Notes: generated by a model from the letters alone, not told the origin. A stretch of DNA of 64,000 nt from Solirubrum koreensis (GCF_039541855.1 NZ_BAABHA010000002.1:434001-498000), one strand, 5' to 3'. Shown: positions 25,360 to 34,286, counted from the first letter of the stretch. Made by a program: numbers and translations.

Positions 25360-26499
25360 TTAACTCCTTACCTCCGCCGGAATAATTGCGTACAGCGCCT
25401 GCAAAAACTGGTCTACTTCCTCCCGTTTGATGTTCAAGGGCGGCAGCAGGCGCAGCACGCCGGGGTCGGAAGCGTTGCCCACAAAAATGTGGTGCTCGGT
25501 CAGCAGCTGGTCGCGCATATCCTTAATGGGAAAATCGTACTTGATGCCCACCATCAGCCCGCGGCCGCGCACTTCTTGGGCACCGGCGTTGGCCAGCAAT
25601 TCGGTGCGCAGATACTCGCCCATTTCCGTGGCGTGGGCCAGCAGGTTTTCCTGCTCGATGACTTCCAGCACGGCCAGCGCGGCGGCGCAGGCCAGGTGGT
25701 TGCCGCCAAAAGTGGTACCCAGCAGCCCGTACGACGCCTGGAATTCCGGCGCAATCAGGATGCCGCCGATGGGGAAGCCGTTGCCCATGCCCTTGGCCAC
25801 CGAAATAACGCCCGGCCGCACACCGGCGTGCTGGTGGGCGAAGAACTTACCGCTGCGCCCGTAACCGCTCTGCACCTCGTCGGCAATGAGCACCGCGCCG
25901 TACCGCTGGCAAAGCTGCTCCAGCCCCTGCAGAAACTCGTCGGAGGGCATGATGATGCCGCCCACGCCCTGAATCGGCTCAACGATGACGGCGCAGGTCT
26001 GGCCCGCTTGCAGCACGCGCTCTACGTCCGCGAGGTCGTAGGGCAGGAAGCTGATCTGGTGCCCGGCATTGAAGGGCGCCACGATTTTCTGGTTGTCGGT
26101 AGCGGCTACCGCGCCCGAGGTGCGGCCGTGAAAGGCGCCCTTGAACGCAATGACGTGGCTTTTGCCGGTGTGGAAGGAGGCCAGCTTCAGCGCATTCTCG
26201 TTGGCCTCGGCGCCCGAGTTGCAGAGGAACAGCGCGTAGTCCGCGTAGCCCGACACCTCGCCCAGCTTCCGAGCCAGCTCGCGCTGAATCGGGATGTGCA
26301 CCGAGTTGGAGTAGAAGCCGATCTGCTGCACCTGCTCGGTGAGGCGCCGCACGTAGTGCGGGTGGCTGTGGCCGATGCTGATGACCGCGTGGCCGCCGTA
26401 GAAGTCGAGGTACTGCTCTCCCTTGTCGTCCCAGAGCTGCGCCCCCAGGGCGCGCACCGGCGTGATGTCGTTGAGCGGATAGACGTTGAAAAGCTCCAT
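25360..26499 (-). CDS. argD: Acetylornithine-type aminotransferase
   Basis: A 379-residue class III PLP aminotransferase converting N-acylglutamate semialdehyde to N-acylornithine. Motifs: YLDFYGGHAVISIGHSHP, LFLCNSGAEANENALKLA, FHGRTSGAVAAT, VIVEPIQGVGGII, LIADEVQSGYGRSGKFFAH, the PLP lysine in VISVAKGMGNGFPIGG, and GTTFGGNHLACAAALAV. It belongs to the minus-strand arginine block between argC and carA. The start is the ATG at 26499. A small inverted repeat separates it from argC. Whether it prefers acetyl or succinyl substrates cannot be read, as with the carbamoyltransferase. Confidence 0.95.
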   Translation of the reverse strand: MELFNVYPLNDITPVRALGAQLWDDKGEQYLDFYGGHAVISIGHSHPHYVRRLTEQVQQIGFYSNSVHIPIQRELARKLGEVSGYADYALFLCNSGAEANENALKLASFHTGKSHVIAFKGAFHGRTSGAVAATDNQKIVAPFNAGHQISFLPYDLADVERVLQAGQTCAVIVEPIQGVGGIIMPSDEFLQGLEQLCQRYGAVLIADEVQSGYGRSGKFFAHQHAGVRPGVISVAKGMGNGFPIGGILIAPEFQASYGLLGTTFGGNHLACAAALAVLEVIEQENLLAHATEMGEYLRTELLANAGAQEVRGRGLMVGIKYDFPIKDMRDQLLTEHHIFVGNASDPGVLRLLPPLNIKREEVDQFLQALYAIIPAEVRS

Positions 26500-26520
26500 T
26501 TTCGTTAGCTGATGGCTATT

Positions 26521-26601
26521 AGCTGTCGGCTTTTAGCTTTTGGAAATTGTGCGAGGTATTCTTGAAAGAGGCTGATAGCCAACAGCTAAAAGCCGACAGC
26601 T
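26521..26601. repeat. Inverted repeat spanning the argC stop codon
   Basis: Exact 18-base arms AGCTGTCGGCTTTTAGCT (26521-26538) and AGCTAAAAGCCGACAGCT (26584-26601), with partial matching beyond them (GATGGCTATT, GATAGCCAAC). The right arm encodes the last residues and the TAG of argC. Self-similar motifs within each arm suggest a dispersed element rather than a simple terminator. Confidence 0.65.
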
Positions 26602-27566
26602 TTCAAGTGCAGTCCCGTCGTTTCGGGCAGGCCGAAGAGCAGGTTCATGTTCTGGATGGCTTGGCCCGAAGCGCCCTTCACCAGGTTGTCGATAACCGAG
26701 GTAATGAGCAGCTGCTTGCCGAATTTCTGCACGTGCAGCAGGCACTTGTTGGTGTTGACCACCTGCTTCAGGTGCACTTCCGCGTCCGATACTGTGGTAA
26801 ACGCGGCGTCGGCGTAGAACTCCTTATACAGCGTCCGCGCCTCGTCCTGCGTTAGCTCCGACGGCGTGTAGACCGTGGCAAAGATGCCGCGGGTGAAGTT
26901 GCCGCGGTACGGAATGAAGTGCATTTCACTCCCCAACTCGGGTTGCAGTTGCGCCAGGCTTTCCCCAATCTCGCCCAGGTGCTGGTGCGTGAACGGTTTG
27001 TAGATGGACACATTGTTGCTGCGCCAGGAAAAGTGCACGGTCTCGGCCAAGCTCTGGCCCGCGCCCGTTGAGCCGGTAATGGCCGATACGTGCACGTCGT
27101 CGGTGAGCTTGCCGGCCTGGGCCAGCGGCAACAAGGCCAGCTGAATGGCCGTGGCAAAGCAGCCAGGGTTGGCAATGCTCTGCGCCTGCTGAATGCGCGT
27201 GCGGTTCAGCTCCGGCAGCCCGTACACGAACTCGCGGTCCTGAAACTCCCGGTCGGCACTCAGGCGAAAATCGTTGCTGAGGTCGATTACGTGGGTGGTT
27301 TCCGGCAGCGGATGCTTCTCCAGAAACGCCCGGGAGTTGCCGTGGCCCAGGCAGAGGAACACCACGTCTTCGTCGCCGGCCAGCTCGGAGACAAACCGCA
27401 AGTCTGTTTCGCCCACCAAGTCGTCGTGTACCTGGTACACCGGGCTGCCCGCGCTGGATGAGGACACAATGGCGCCCAGCTCCACGAACTCGTGGTGTAG
27501 CAGTATGCGGATTAGCTCGCCTGCCGTGTAGCCGGCCCCGCCGACGATGCCAACCTTAATTTTCAT
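26586..27566 (-). CDS. argC: N-acetyl-gamma-glutamyl-phosphate reductase
   Basis: A 326-residue NADPH-dependent reductase making N-acylglutamate semialdehyde, the third step of arginine synthesis. It has a Rossmann start KVGIVGGAGYTAGELIRILL, VVFLCLGHGNSRAFL, VIDLSNDFRLS, the nucleophile cysteine in IANPGCFATAIQLALLPL, SAITGSTGAGQSL, and FIPYRGNFTRGIFATVYT with the C-terminal IQNMNLLFGLPETTGL. Its start overlaps the argG stop by 11 bases, so translation is probably coupled. Its final residues and stop lie inside an inverted repeat. Confidence 0.95.
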   Translation of the reverse strand: MKIKVGIVGGAGYTAGELIRILLHHEFVELGAIVSSSSAGSPVYQVHDDLVGETDLRFVSELAGDEDVVFLCLGHGNSRAFLEKHPLPETTHVIDLSNDFRLSADREFQDREFVYGLPELNRTRIQQAQSIANPGCFATAIQLALLPLAQAGKLTDDVHVSAITGSTGAGQSLAETVHFSWRSNNVSIYKPFTHQHLGEIGESLAQLQPELGSEMHFIPYRGNFTRGIFATVYTPSELTQDEARTLYKEFYADAAFTTVSDAEVHLKQVVNTNKCLLHVQKFGKQLLITSVIDNLVKGASGQAIQNMNLLFGLPETTGLHLKAVGF

Positions 27567-28743
27567 CGTTGAAAGAGGAATGAATGCGCAGCTGGTTGCT
27601 GAAAATCTTGATGAAGCCCTTCGCGTCGCGCGAGTCCCAGGCGTTGTTTTCCTCGCCGTAGGTGGCCACCTTTGACTGCATCATGTCGAACGGAGACTCG
27701 ATGCCCAGCAACTCAAACTGGTAGGGCTTCAGGGTTACGTACACCGTGCCCGATACCCGCTCCTGCGACGACTCCAGGAAGGCTTCCATGTCGCGCATCA
27801 CCGGGTCGAGGTACTGCGCCTCGTGCAGCAGCGTGCCGTACCAGTTGGCTATGTAGTCCTTGTGCAGCAGCTGCCAGCGCGAAGACGTGTGCTTTTCGAG
27901 CAGGTGGTGGCCCTTGATGAGAATCAGCGGCGCCGGGGCCTCAAAGCCCACGCGGCCCTTGATGCCTAGGATGGTGTCGCCCACGTGGGTGTCGCGGCCG
28001 ATGGCATACTGCCCAGCCAGCTCATTCAAAGCCACAATCAGGTCCACTGGCTGCATGGTTTCGCCGTTCAAGGCTACCGGCTCCCCCTTTTCGAAGGTGA
28101 TGCTGATTTCCTGGGGCTCGTGCTTGCTCAGCTGCGTCGGCCAGGCCGACTCCGGCAGGCCCTGGCGCGAAGTCAGCGTTTCCACGCCGCCCACGCTGGT
28201 GCCCCAGATGCCCTTGTTGATGGAGTACTTGGCTTTTTCCCAGCTCATTTCTACGCCGCTGGCCTGCAGGTAGTCGATTTCCTGCTGGCGCGAGAGGCGC
28301 AGGTCGCGGATGGGCGTCAGGATTTCGGTATTGGGCGAAATCACCGAGAAAGCCACGTCGAAGCGCACCTGGTCGTTGCCGGCGCCGGTGCTGCCGTGGG
28401 CAATGTAGTCGGCCTGGTTTTCGCGGGCGTACTCGGCCAGCGCCAGGCTCTGAAACATGCGCTCGGCACTGACACTCAGCGGGTAGGTGTCGTTTTTGAG
28501 GATATTCCCGGCAAGTAGGTAGCGTAGGCACTGTTGGTAGAACCGCTCGGTTACGTCAATCACCTCGTGGCGCTTGGAGCCCATTTCGTAGGCGCGCTTT
28601 TCGATGCCGGCCAGCTCTTGCGGCGAGAAGCCGCCCGAGTTGACGATGACCGTGTGTACTTCCAGGCCCAGCTCGCGGGTAAGGTACACGACGCAATACG
28701 ACGTATCCAGACCGCCGCTGTAGGCTAAAACTACCTTTTTCAT
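27556..28743 (-). CDS. argG: Argininosuccinate synthase
   Basis: A 395-residue ATP-dependent synthase joining citrulline and aspartate. The PP-loop motif is VVLAYSGGLDTSYC at the N-terminus. Other conserved stretches are IAHGSTGAGNDQVRFD, EKAKYSINKGIWGTSVGG and GRVGFEAPAPLILIKGHHLLEK. Most Bacteroidota argG genes sit next to a GNAT gene, as here. Its ATG overlaps the upstream GNAT stop in TAATG, and its stop overlaps the argC start, so this is a tightly coupled operon. The family's usual 400 residues is matched. Confidence 0.96.
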   Translation of the reverse strand: MKKVVLAYSGGLDTSYCVVYLTRELGLEVHTVIVNSGGFSPQELAGIEKRAYEMGSKRHEVIDVTERFYQQCLRYLLAGNILKNDTYPLSVSAERMFQSLALAEYARENQADYIAHGSTGAGNDQVRFDVAFSVISPNTEILTPIRDLRLSRQQEIDYLQASGVEMSWEKAKYSINKGIWGTSVGGVETLTSRQGLPESAWPTQLSKHEPQEISITFEKGEPVALNGETMQPVDLIVALNELAGQYAIGRDTHVGDTILGIKGRVGFEAPAPLILIKGHHLLEKHTSSRWQLLHKDYIANWYGTLLHEAQYLDPVMRDMEAFLESSQERVSGTVYVTLKPYQFELLGIESPFDMMQSKVATYGEENNAWDSRDAKGFIKIFSNQLRIHSSFNDEN

Positions 28744-29324
28744 TACCGGTTAATGGGTTCGATGATGTCGATGGATTCCTGCGCCGGCTGGCTGTATTGG
28801 TCGTTGAGCTTGTCGTAGACCATGCCGGTGCACAGGCACATTTTGCGCTGGTTCTCCTGCAGAATGGGGTAGTTCTTGCAGGCCGAGCAGCCCTTCCAAA
28901 AGTCGTCGGACTGGGTTAGCTCAGGGAACGTAACGGGACGGTAGCCCAGCTCGGTATTAATTTTCATGACCGCCGCCGAGGTGGTGATGCCGAAAATCTT
29001 GGCCTGCGGGTACTTCGTGCGCGACAACTCAAACACGCGCTGCTTGATGGCGCGGCCGAGGCCCTCCTGACGCAGCTCGGTGTTTACAATGAGGCCCGAA
29101 TTGACGACAAACTTGTTGTCCTCGAACGTCTCGATGTAGCAGAAGCCCGCCAGCTGCTCGCCAACGAAGGCAATAATGGCATCACCGCGTCCCATCTTCT
29201 TTTTCAAGTAGTTAGGGTCGCGTTTGGCAATGCCTACGCCCCGCTGCCGGGCCGATTCCTCGTACCATTGGCAAAGCGTGTCCACATACTGCTCATCGGC
29301 AGCATTGGCAACTCGTAAAATCAT
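28743..29324 (-). CDS. GNAT acyltransferase, candidate N-acylglutamate synthase
   Basis: A 193-residue GNAT protein heading the minus-strand arginine operon. GNAT features: FVVNSGLIVNTELRQEGLGR (CoA pyrophosphate loop RQEGLG at 85-90) and AKIFGITTSAAVMKINTELG. The C-terminus carries a cysteine set C146-x2-C149 and C163-x-C165 (GCSACKNY, MCLCTG), suggesting a metal site unusual for GNATs. No argA or argJ is visible anywhere in the window, and the rest of the pathway is present, so it is the natural candidate for glutamate N-acylation. This is inference from context. The ATG at 29324 is used; a TTG two codons upstream is possible. Confidence 0.88.
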   Translation of the reverse strand: MILRVANAADEQYVDTLCQWYEESARQRGVGIAKRDPNYLKKKMGRGDAIIAFVGEQLAGFCYIETFEDNKFVVNSGLIVNTELRQEGLGRAIKQRVFELSRTKYPQAKIFGITTSAAVMKINTELGYRPVTFPELTQSDDFWKGCSACKNYPILQENQRKMCLCTGMVYDKLNDQYSQPAQESIDIIEPINR

Positions 29325-30110
29325 GGTCAAAGCGCGGTTAGTTGCCGCTCTTGGGGCAACAGACTCGGAAAGACGAAAGAATGCAGCAGAAACGCAGCTC
29401 GGGGAAGAAGACTACGCGGCGACCAGCCTCTAAAGGGCCAGTATCAGGAAAAGCGCCAGGGTAAGGGGAAATGGCTTGGGGGAGGCGGGTGTGAAACCGC
29501 ATTGTGGGGACCAGGTCGACCCACCATCAGTACATGTACCGCGTCCTACACTCGTGCAGCCAGTTTTTTCGTTTGAACCCTTGTGAAACATGGCCATCGT
29601 CGGAACGGGCCACTGCTGATAATTTTTGCAAACATAGGACCCAAGCTTGGTAATGCCAATGCTTGTTTCTGAATCGGTGTAGGTACACATGCCCCGAAAA
29701 GCGGTGTACTTTTGCCCCGAGCGGCACAGAAACAGGCAGTTTGACGGTTCAGTGGGTGCTGCAAAAAAAATAGCAGCACTTCAAAAACGTAACACTGAAG
29801 GCTAGGGTTGGCGCGCTATCAAATTGCAGCGCATTGCCCCGACTCGCCGGCCCGAAACGGGCGCGCTGCCGCATGTAGCGGAAGCAAGAAGGCGAATGTT
29901 CGTCGTCGGAGCATGGCAGTAAACCGACGGAGCGGTTTGGGTTCGGCGCAATAACATGCAACCGGCCGAAAATCGTTTCAGAATTTGCGTAAAGGTTTAA
30001 CAGAAACCCTCGCTAAAGTCAATAGGGCCGTTATTTGCGTTTGCAGCCGATTAAAACTCCAAAAAGCGGTGCTCCTTTTTCTTTGATGTTCCTCTGACGC
30101 GAAAGTCTAG
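29325..30110. other. Divergent control region between the two arginine blocks
   Basis: About 790 bases separating the minus- and plus-strand arginine operons. An exact TACTTTTG (TAnnTTTG) lies on the plus strand at 29707-29714, about 400 bases before argB. I see no clear dyad typical of an arginine repressor box. Short minus-strand frames exist (for example 29430-29690, cysteine-rich with a hydrophobic end, and 29749-29961), but they show no family resemblance and may be chance. The region near 29970-30100 is T-rich with GTTATTTGCGTTTGC, a possible argB promoter. Confidence 0.4.
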
Positions 30111-30893
30111 ATGCAAGACACCCTTAACATATTTAAAATCGGCGGCGGCATCATTGATGATGCGGACCAACTGAGCCAGTTTTTGGCAGAGCTAGCGCGC
30201 GTGCCGGGTCGCAAAATTCTGGTGCACGGCGGCGGCAAAGGCGCTAATCAGATGCTGACCGAGTTGGGCATTGCGCCCCAAATGGTGAACGGCCGCCGCA
30301 TTACCGACGCCGCCACACTGGACATTGTAACGATGTTTTACGCCGGCAAAACCAACAAGCAGATTGTGGCCGGATTGCAGGCCGCGGGCGTAAACGCCCT
30401 GGGCCTTTCCGGCGCCGATGGCAACGTGATTCAAGCCACCAAGCGCCCGGTGAAAGACATCGACTACGGTTTTGTGGGCGACCTGACGGAGCGAAGCGTA
30501 AACGCCCAGCTGCTCGATCAACTCCTGCGCGCCGGCCTCACGCCCGTGCTCTGCGCCATTACCCACGATGGCCGCGGGCAGCTACTGAACACCAACGCCG
30601 ACACCATAGCCAGCACCGTAGCCCGCGCCCTAGCCGCACTGTACCGCGTGGAGCTGCACTTTTGCTTCGAGAAAGACGGCGTGCTGACAGACATAAACGA
30701 CGACAACTCCGTGGTGCCACAGATTACGCCGGAACGCTACGCCGATATGAAAGCCGCCGGCCAGATTGCCGCTGGCATGCTGCCCAAGCTCGACAACGCC
30801 TTTGCGGCCTTGGAAGCCGGGGTTGAGAAAGTCGTCATCGAAAACGCGCTCAAGATTAACGAGCCGGTAAAAACCATCCTATGCCGGAGCTAA
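30111..30893 (+). CDS. argB: Acetylglutamate kinase
   Basis: A 260-residue amino-acid kinase phosphorylating N-acylglutamate, the second arginine step. Motifs are LNIFKIGGGIIDD with the catalytic lysine, ILVHGGGKGANQML, VNGRRITDAATLDIVTMFY, NALGLSGADGNVIQATKRP, LLNTNADTIASTVARAL, CFEKDGVLTDIND and AAGMLPKLDNAFAALEAGV. The short N-terminus lacks the extra helix linked to arginine feedback inhibition in arginine-sensitive kinases, so it may be insensitive. It overlaps argE by 13 bases. Confidence 0.95.
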   Translation: MQDTLNIFKIGGGIIDDADQLSQFLAELARVPGRKILVHGGGKGANQMLTELGIAPQMVNGRRITDAATLDIVTMFYAGKTNKQIVAGLQAAGVNALGLSGADGNVIQATKRPVKDIDYGFVGDLTERSVNAQLLDQLLRAGLTPVLCAITHDGRGQLLNTNADTIASTVARALAALYRVELHFCFEKDGVLTDINDDNSVVPQITPERYADMKAAGQIAAGMLPKLDNAFAALEAGVEKVVIENALKINEPVKTILCRS

Positions 30894-31948
30894 ACCCGCA
30901 GCTGGTCGAAGACGCCATTCAGCTTCTGATTCGGCTGATCAGAACCCCGTCATTTTCGCGGGAGGAGGGCCCGACGGCGGAGCTGATTGCCGGGTTTCTA
31001 ACCGCCCACGGCGCCGCGCCGCAACGCGCCGGCCACAACGTGTGGGCTACTTCCCGGCACTTCGATGCGGCCAAGCCCACCGTGCTGCTGAACTCCCACC
31101 ACGACACGGTGAAGCCCGGCGCCTCCTGGACCTACGACCCGTTTGGTGCGGTATTGGAAGGCGACAAACTCACCGGCTTGGGCAGCAACGACGCCGGTGC
31201 ATCGGCGGTGAGTTTGCTGGCTACGTTCCTCCATTTTTACGAACAAGAGCTGCCCTATAACCTCATTTGCGCCATTACCGCCGAAGAAGAAATTTCCGGA
31301 ACCGACGGCGTGAGCAGCATTCTGCCGCTGCTGGGTAAAATCGACCTCGGCATTGTGGGCGAACCAACGCAGATGGACCTGGCCGTTGCCGAAAAAGGCC
31401 TCGTGGTGCTCGACTGCGTAGCCCACGGCAAAACCGGCCACGCCGCCCGCAACGAAGGCGAAAACGCCCTCTACAAAGCCGTAGCCGATATTGAGTGGAT
31501 TCGGCAGTACCAATTCCCGGAAGCGTCTCCCCTGCTCGGCCCCGTAAAAATGACCGTGACGCAGGTGCAGGCCGGCTCGCAGCACAACGTGGTACCCGAC
31601 CGCTGCACGTTTGTGGTGGACGTGCGCACCAACGAGTTCTACTCGAATGAAGACGTGGTGCGCACCGTGCAGGCCCACGTGCAGTCGGAGGTAACGCCGC
31701 GCTCCTTGCGCCTGAACTCATCGCGCATCAGTCCGGAGCACCCGCTGGTGCAACGCGGCGTAGCGTTAGGCCGCAAAACTTTCGGCTCGGTCACGCTCTC
31801 GGACCAGGCCCTGATGAGCTTCGACACCGTGAAAATTGGCCCCGGCGACTCGGCCCGGTCCCACACGCCCGACGAATACATTTTGCTGAGCGAAATTCGC
31901 GGCGGCATTCGCGAGTACGTGGAGCTGCTGGATGGTCTGGTGCTGTAG
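30881..31948 (+). CDS. argE: M20 metallo-hydrolase, probable N-acylornithine/citrulline deacylase
   Basis: A 355-residue M20 family dinuclear metallopeptidase. Ligand motifs: LLNSHHDTVKPG (His73-x-Asp75), GSNDAG (Asp104), TAEEEISG (Glu135-137 with the catalytic base) and GEPTQMDLAVAEKG. A dimerisation lid lies in between, with TGHAARNEGENAL carrying the second histidine. It removes the acyl group to give ornithine or citrulline; with an ArgF'-type carbamoyltransferase the substrate would be N-acylcitrulline. It overlaps argB and its stop codon is formed by a palindromic element. DapE-type activity is not excluded, but context favours arginine. Confidence 0.93.
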   Translation: MPELNPQLVEDAIQLLIRLIRTPSFSREEGPTAELIAGFLTAHGAAPQRAGHNVWATSRHFDAAKPTVLLNSHHDTVKPGASWTYDPFGAVLEGDKLTGLGSNDAGASAVSLLATFLHFYEQELPYNLICAITAEEEISGTDGVSSILPLLGKIDLGIVGEPTQMDLAVAEKGLVVLDCVAHGKTGHAARNEGENALYKAVADIEWIRQYQFPEASPLLGPVKMTVTQVQAGSQHNVVPDRCTFVVDVRTNEFYSNEDVVRTVQAHVQSEVTPRSLRLNSSRISPEHPLVQRGVALGRKTFGSVTLSDQALMSFDTVKIGPGDSARSHTPDEYILLSEIRGGIREYVELLDGLVL

Positions 31949-32033
31949 CGCGAACTTTTAGTTCGCGTATCACGGAACGGCTACCGAACGGAATACAATT
32001 ATTCAACGATACGCGAACTAAAAGTTCGCGCTA
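31946..32033. repeat. Palindromic element filling the argE-argH gap
   Basis: Arms 31946-31971 and 32008-32033 are exact 26-base reverse complements, and each arm holds a smaller palindrome (CGCGAACTTTTAGTTCGCG). The argE stop TAG is its first three bases and the argH ATG starts seven bases after its end. A dispersed element or a hairpin within the operon transcript is likely. Confidence 0.8.
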
Positions 32034-32039
32034 CTGCGC

Positions 32040-33341
32040 ATGAAAATCTGGGATAAGGGCATTGCCGTCGACCAAAAAATCGAGCAGTTCACCGTGGGTC
32101 AGGACCGGGCGCTGGATATGTACCTGGCGCGCTTCGACGTGCAGGCGTCCAAGGCACAAGCCAACATGCTGGCCAAGGCCGGCCTGATTTCGGCCGAAGA
32201 AAACCAGCAGCTGCAGCAAGGCCTCACGGAGTTGTCGGCCCAGATTGAAGCCGGCGACTTTGTCATTGACGAAGCCTTCGAGGACGTGCACTCGAAAATC
32301 GAGTACTACCTCACCGAGAAGTTCGGCGACGCGGGCAAGAAAATTCATACCGCCCGCTCGCGCAACGACCAAGTACTGACGGCCATTCAGCTGTTTCTAA
32401 AAGACTACACCGAGCGCGCCGCCGCCAAAACCATGGAACTGGTGCGCGTGCTGCTGGAAAAAGCCCAGGCGCACCAAGCCGATTTAATGCCCGGCTACAC
32501 GCACTTTCAGGCCGCCATGCCCAGCTCGTTTGGGCTGTGGTTCTCGGCCTACGCCGAACATTTGCTGCTCGATCTGGCCCTGTTTGAGGCCGCCCACACC
32601 GTAGCCGATCAGAACCCGTTGGGCTCGGGCGCGGGTTTCGGCAGCTCTTTCCCCATCGACCGGAAAATGACCACCCAGGAGCTGGGTTTTGGCAACTTGG
32701 CGGTTAGCTCGGTAGGTGCTCAGATGCTCCGCGGCAAAACTGAAAAAACGGTGGCCTTTGCCATGGCCGGCATGGCCGCCACACTGGCCAAAATGGCTTA
32801 CGACTTGGTGCTCTACAACTCCCAGGATCTGGCCTTTGTGGAGCTGCCGGCGGCGTTTACTACCGGTTCCAGCATTATGCCGCACAAAAAAAATCCGGAC
32901 GTATTCGAGCTGATTCGGGCGCGCTGCAATGCCCTGCAAGCCCTGCCGAACACCATTGCGCTAACTACCAGCAACCTGCCCAGTGGCTACCACCGCGACT
33001 TCCAGATTCTGAAGGAGCTGCTCTTCGAACCCATGACGCAGTTTCTGGACATTCTCGACATCGTGCTGTTCGCCCTGCCGCAGCTGCGCATCAAGCCGAA
33101 TTTGCTGAACCAAGCCAAGTACGATACCACGTTCACGGTGGAAAATATCAACCAGCTGATTCAGTCCGGCACGCCGTTCCGCACCGCTTACAAGGAGGTG
33201 GGACACGCCGTGGAAGCCGGCAGTTACACGCCGCACCGCGAGTTTACCACCACGCATTTGGGCAGCGTGCACAACCTGGGGCTGGAAGAAATTCAGGCGA
33301 AAGTGGAGGCGCTGCGGAAAAGCAGCCGGCTGCTGCGCTAG
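32040..33341 (+). CDS. argH: Argininosuccinate lyase
   Basis: A 433-residue fumarase/aspartase superfamily enzyme splitting argininosuccinate to arginine and fumarate, the last pathway step. Motifs: DEAFEDVHSKIEYYL, KKIHTARSRNDQVLT, MPGYTHFQAAMPSSFGLW, ADQNPLGSGAGFG and the signature TTGSSIMPHKKNPDVFELIR, followed by LPSGYHRDFQILKE. The start ATG at 32040 lies seven bases after the palindromic element. The final gene of the plus-strand arginine block; another dispersed repeat follows its stop. Confidence 0.97.
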   Translation: MKIWDKGIAVDQKIEQFTVGQDRALDMYLARFDVQASKAQANMLAKAGLISAEENQQLQQGLTELSAQIEAGDFVIDEAFEDVHSKIEYYLTEKFGDAGKKIHTARSRNDQVLTAIQLFLKDYTERAAAKTMELVRVLLEKAQAHQADLMPGYTHFQAAMPSSFGLWFSAYAEHLLLDLALFEAAHTVADQNPLGSGAGFGSSFPIDRKMTTQELGFGNLAVSSVGAQMLRGKTEKTVAFAMAGMAATLAKMAYDLVLYNSQDLAFVELPAAFTTGSSIMPHKKNPDVFELIRARCNALQALPNTIALTTSNLPSGYHRDFQILKELLFEPMTQFLDILDIVLFALPQLRIKPNLLNQAKYDTTFTVENINQLIQSGTPFRTAYKEVGHAVEAGSYTPHREFTTTHLGSVHNLGLEEIQAKVEALRKSSRLLR

Positions 33342-33360
33342 TCTTTGCAGCTAGAATTAG

Positions 33361-33478
33361 CTCCCCTCCTCATCCGAGGAGGGGTTGGGGGTGGTCGACC
33401 AAGGCGCTTGAACAGCATTATAGTTAGCTCTAATCTTTCAACCACCCCTAGCCCCTCTTCATCCGCGGAGGGGAACTA
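33361..33478. repeat. Dispersed inverted repeat with nested hairpins after argH
   Basis: The left arm begins CTCCCCTCCTCATCCGAGG and the right arm ends CATCCGCGGAGGGGAACTAG; they are imperfect reverse complements over about 40 bases around GGGTTGGGGGTGGT/ACCACCCCTAGCCCC. CCCCTCCTC-ATCC-GAGGAGGGG forms a smaller hairpin within the left arm. This is a third repeat type in the window. Confidence 0.7.
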
Positions 33479-33587
33479 GCTTTAGCTGCACTCGGCTATT
33501 TGGGCTAAGCTTGGTGGCTACGTTAAAAATTACCGCGTTTCGGCGGTAGCGCTTACATTGGCTGCCTCAACAATACACCACCCGCTT

Positions 33588-34220
33588 ATGGCACTTCGAC
33601 TAGGCGACACCGCCCCCGATTTCACGGCCGATTCTACCCAAGGCCGCATTAACTTCTACGATTACCTCGGCACAAGCTGGGGCATCCTGTTTTCGCACCC
33701 CGCCGATTTCACGCCCGTGTGCACCACCGAGCTGGGCCGCGCCGCTAACCTCTCCGACGAATTCACGCGCCGCAACACCAAAATGATGGCTCTGAGCGTG
33801 GATGCCCTCGATAACCACCACCAGTGGACCCAGGACATTGAGGAAACCCAGGGCGCGGCCGTGAATTACCCCATCGTGGCCGACCACGACCGGAAAGTAG
33901 CCGAGCTCTACGACATGATTCACCCGAACGCGTCGGAGAAGTTCACGGTACGCTCGGTGTTCATCATCGACCCCGCCAAGAAGGTGCGCCTTACCCTCAC
34001 CTACCCCGCCGCCGTGGGCCGCAACTTCGATGAGCTGCTGCGTGTGATTGATGCCCTGCAGCTCGGCGACCAGCACCCCGTGGCCACACCCGTCGACTGG
34101 CGCCCCGGCGACGACGTGATTATCGGCCTCGGCGTGAAAGACGAGGACATCGAGAGCAAGTTTCCGCAGGGCCACCGCCGCGTGAAGCCCTACCTGCGCT
34201 ATACGTCACTGCCGGCGTAA
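33588..34220 (+). CDS. 1-Cys peroxiredoxin (Prx6 type)
   Basis: A 210-residue thiol peroxidase reducing hydrogen and alkyl peroxides. The active site is HPADFTPVCTTELG (peroxidatic Cys with Pro and Thr). The Prx6-like C-terminal extension contains AVGRNFDELLRVIDALQL, HPVATPVDWRPGDDVIIG and KFPQGHRRVKPYLRYT. No second resolving cysteine pair is visible. The ATG at 33588 begins MALRLGDTAPDF. It stands alone, with a terminator 32 bases after its stop. Confidence 0.95.
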   Translation: MALRLGDTAPDFTADSTQGRINFYDYLGTSWGILFSHPADFTPVCTTELGRAANLSDEFTRRNTKMMALSVDALDNHHQWTQDIEETQGAAVNYPIVADHDRKVAELYDMIHPNASEKFTVRSVFIIDPAKKVRLTLTYPAAVGRNFDELLRVIDALQLGDQHPVATPVDWRPGDDVIIGLGVKDEDIESKFPQGHRRVKPYLRYTSLPA

Positions 34221-34251
34221 CCCCGCACACATCGCGCTGCTGTTATTTTTT

Positions 34252-34286
34252 GTTGGTCCGCCTGTGCTTTGTGCAGGCGGACCAAC
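34252..34286 (+). terminator. Terminator of the peroxiredoxin gene
   Basis: Arms GTTGGTCCGCCTG and CAGGCGGACCAAC around a 9-base loop. A U tract lies before rather than after the stem, so it may act on the reverse strand as well. Confidence 0.6.

Noticed and set aside
29430..29690. 86-residue cysteine-rich minus-strand frame in the arginine control region
   Set aside because: Hydrophobic end and several cysteines are suggestive, but two other frames overlap and nothing favours this one.
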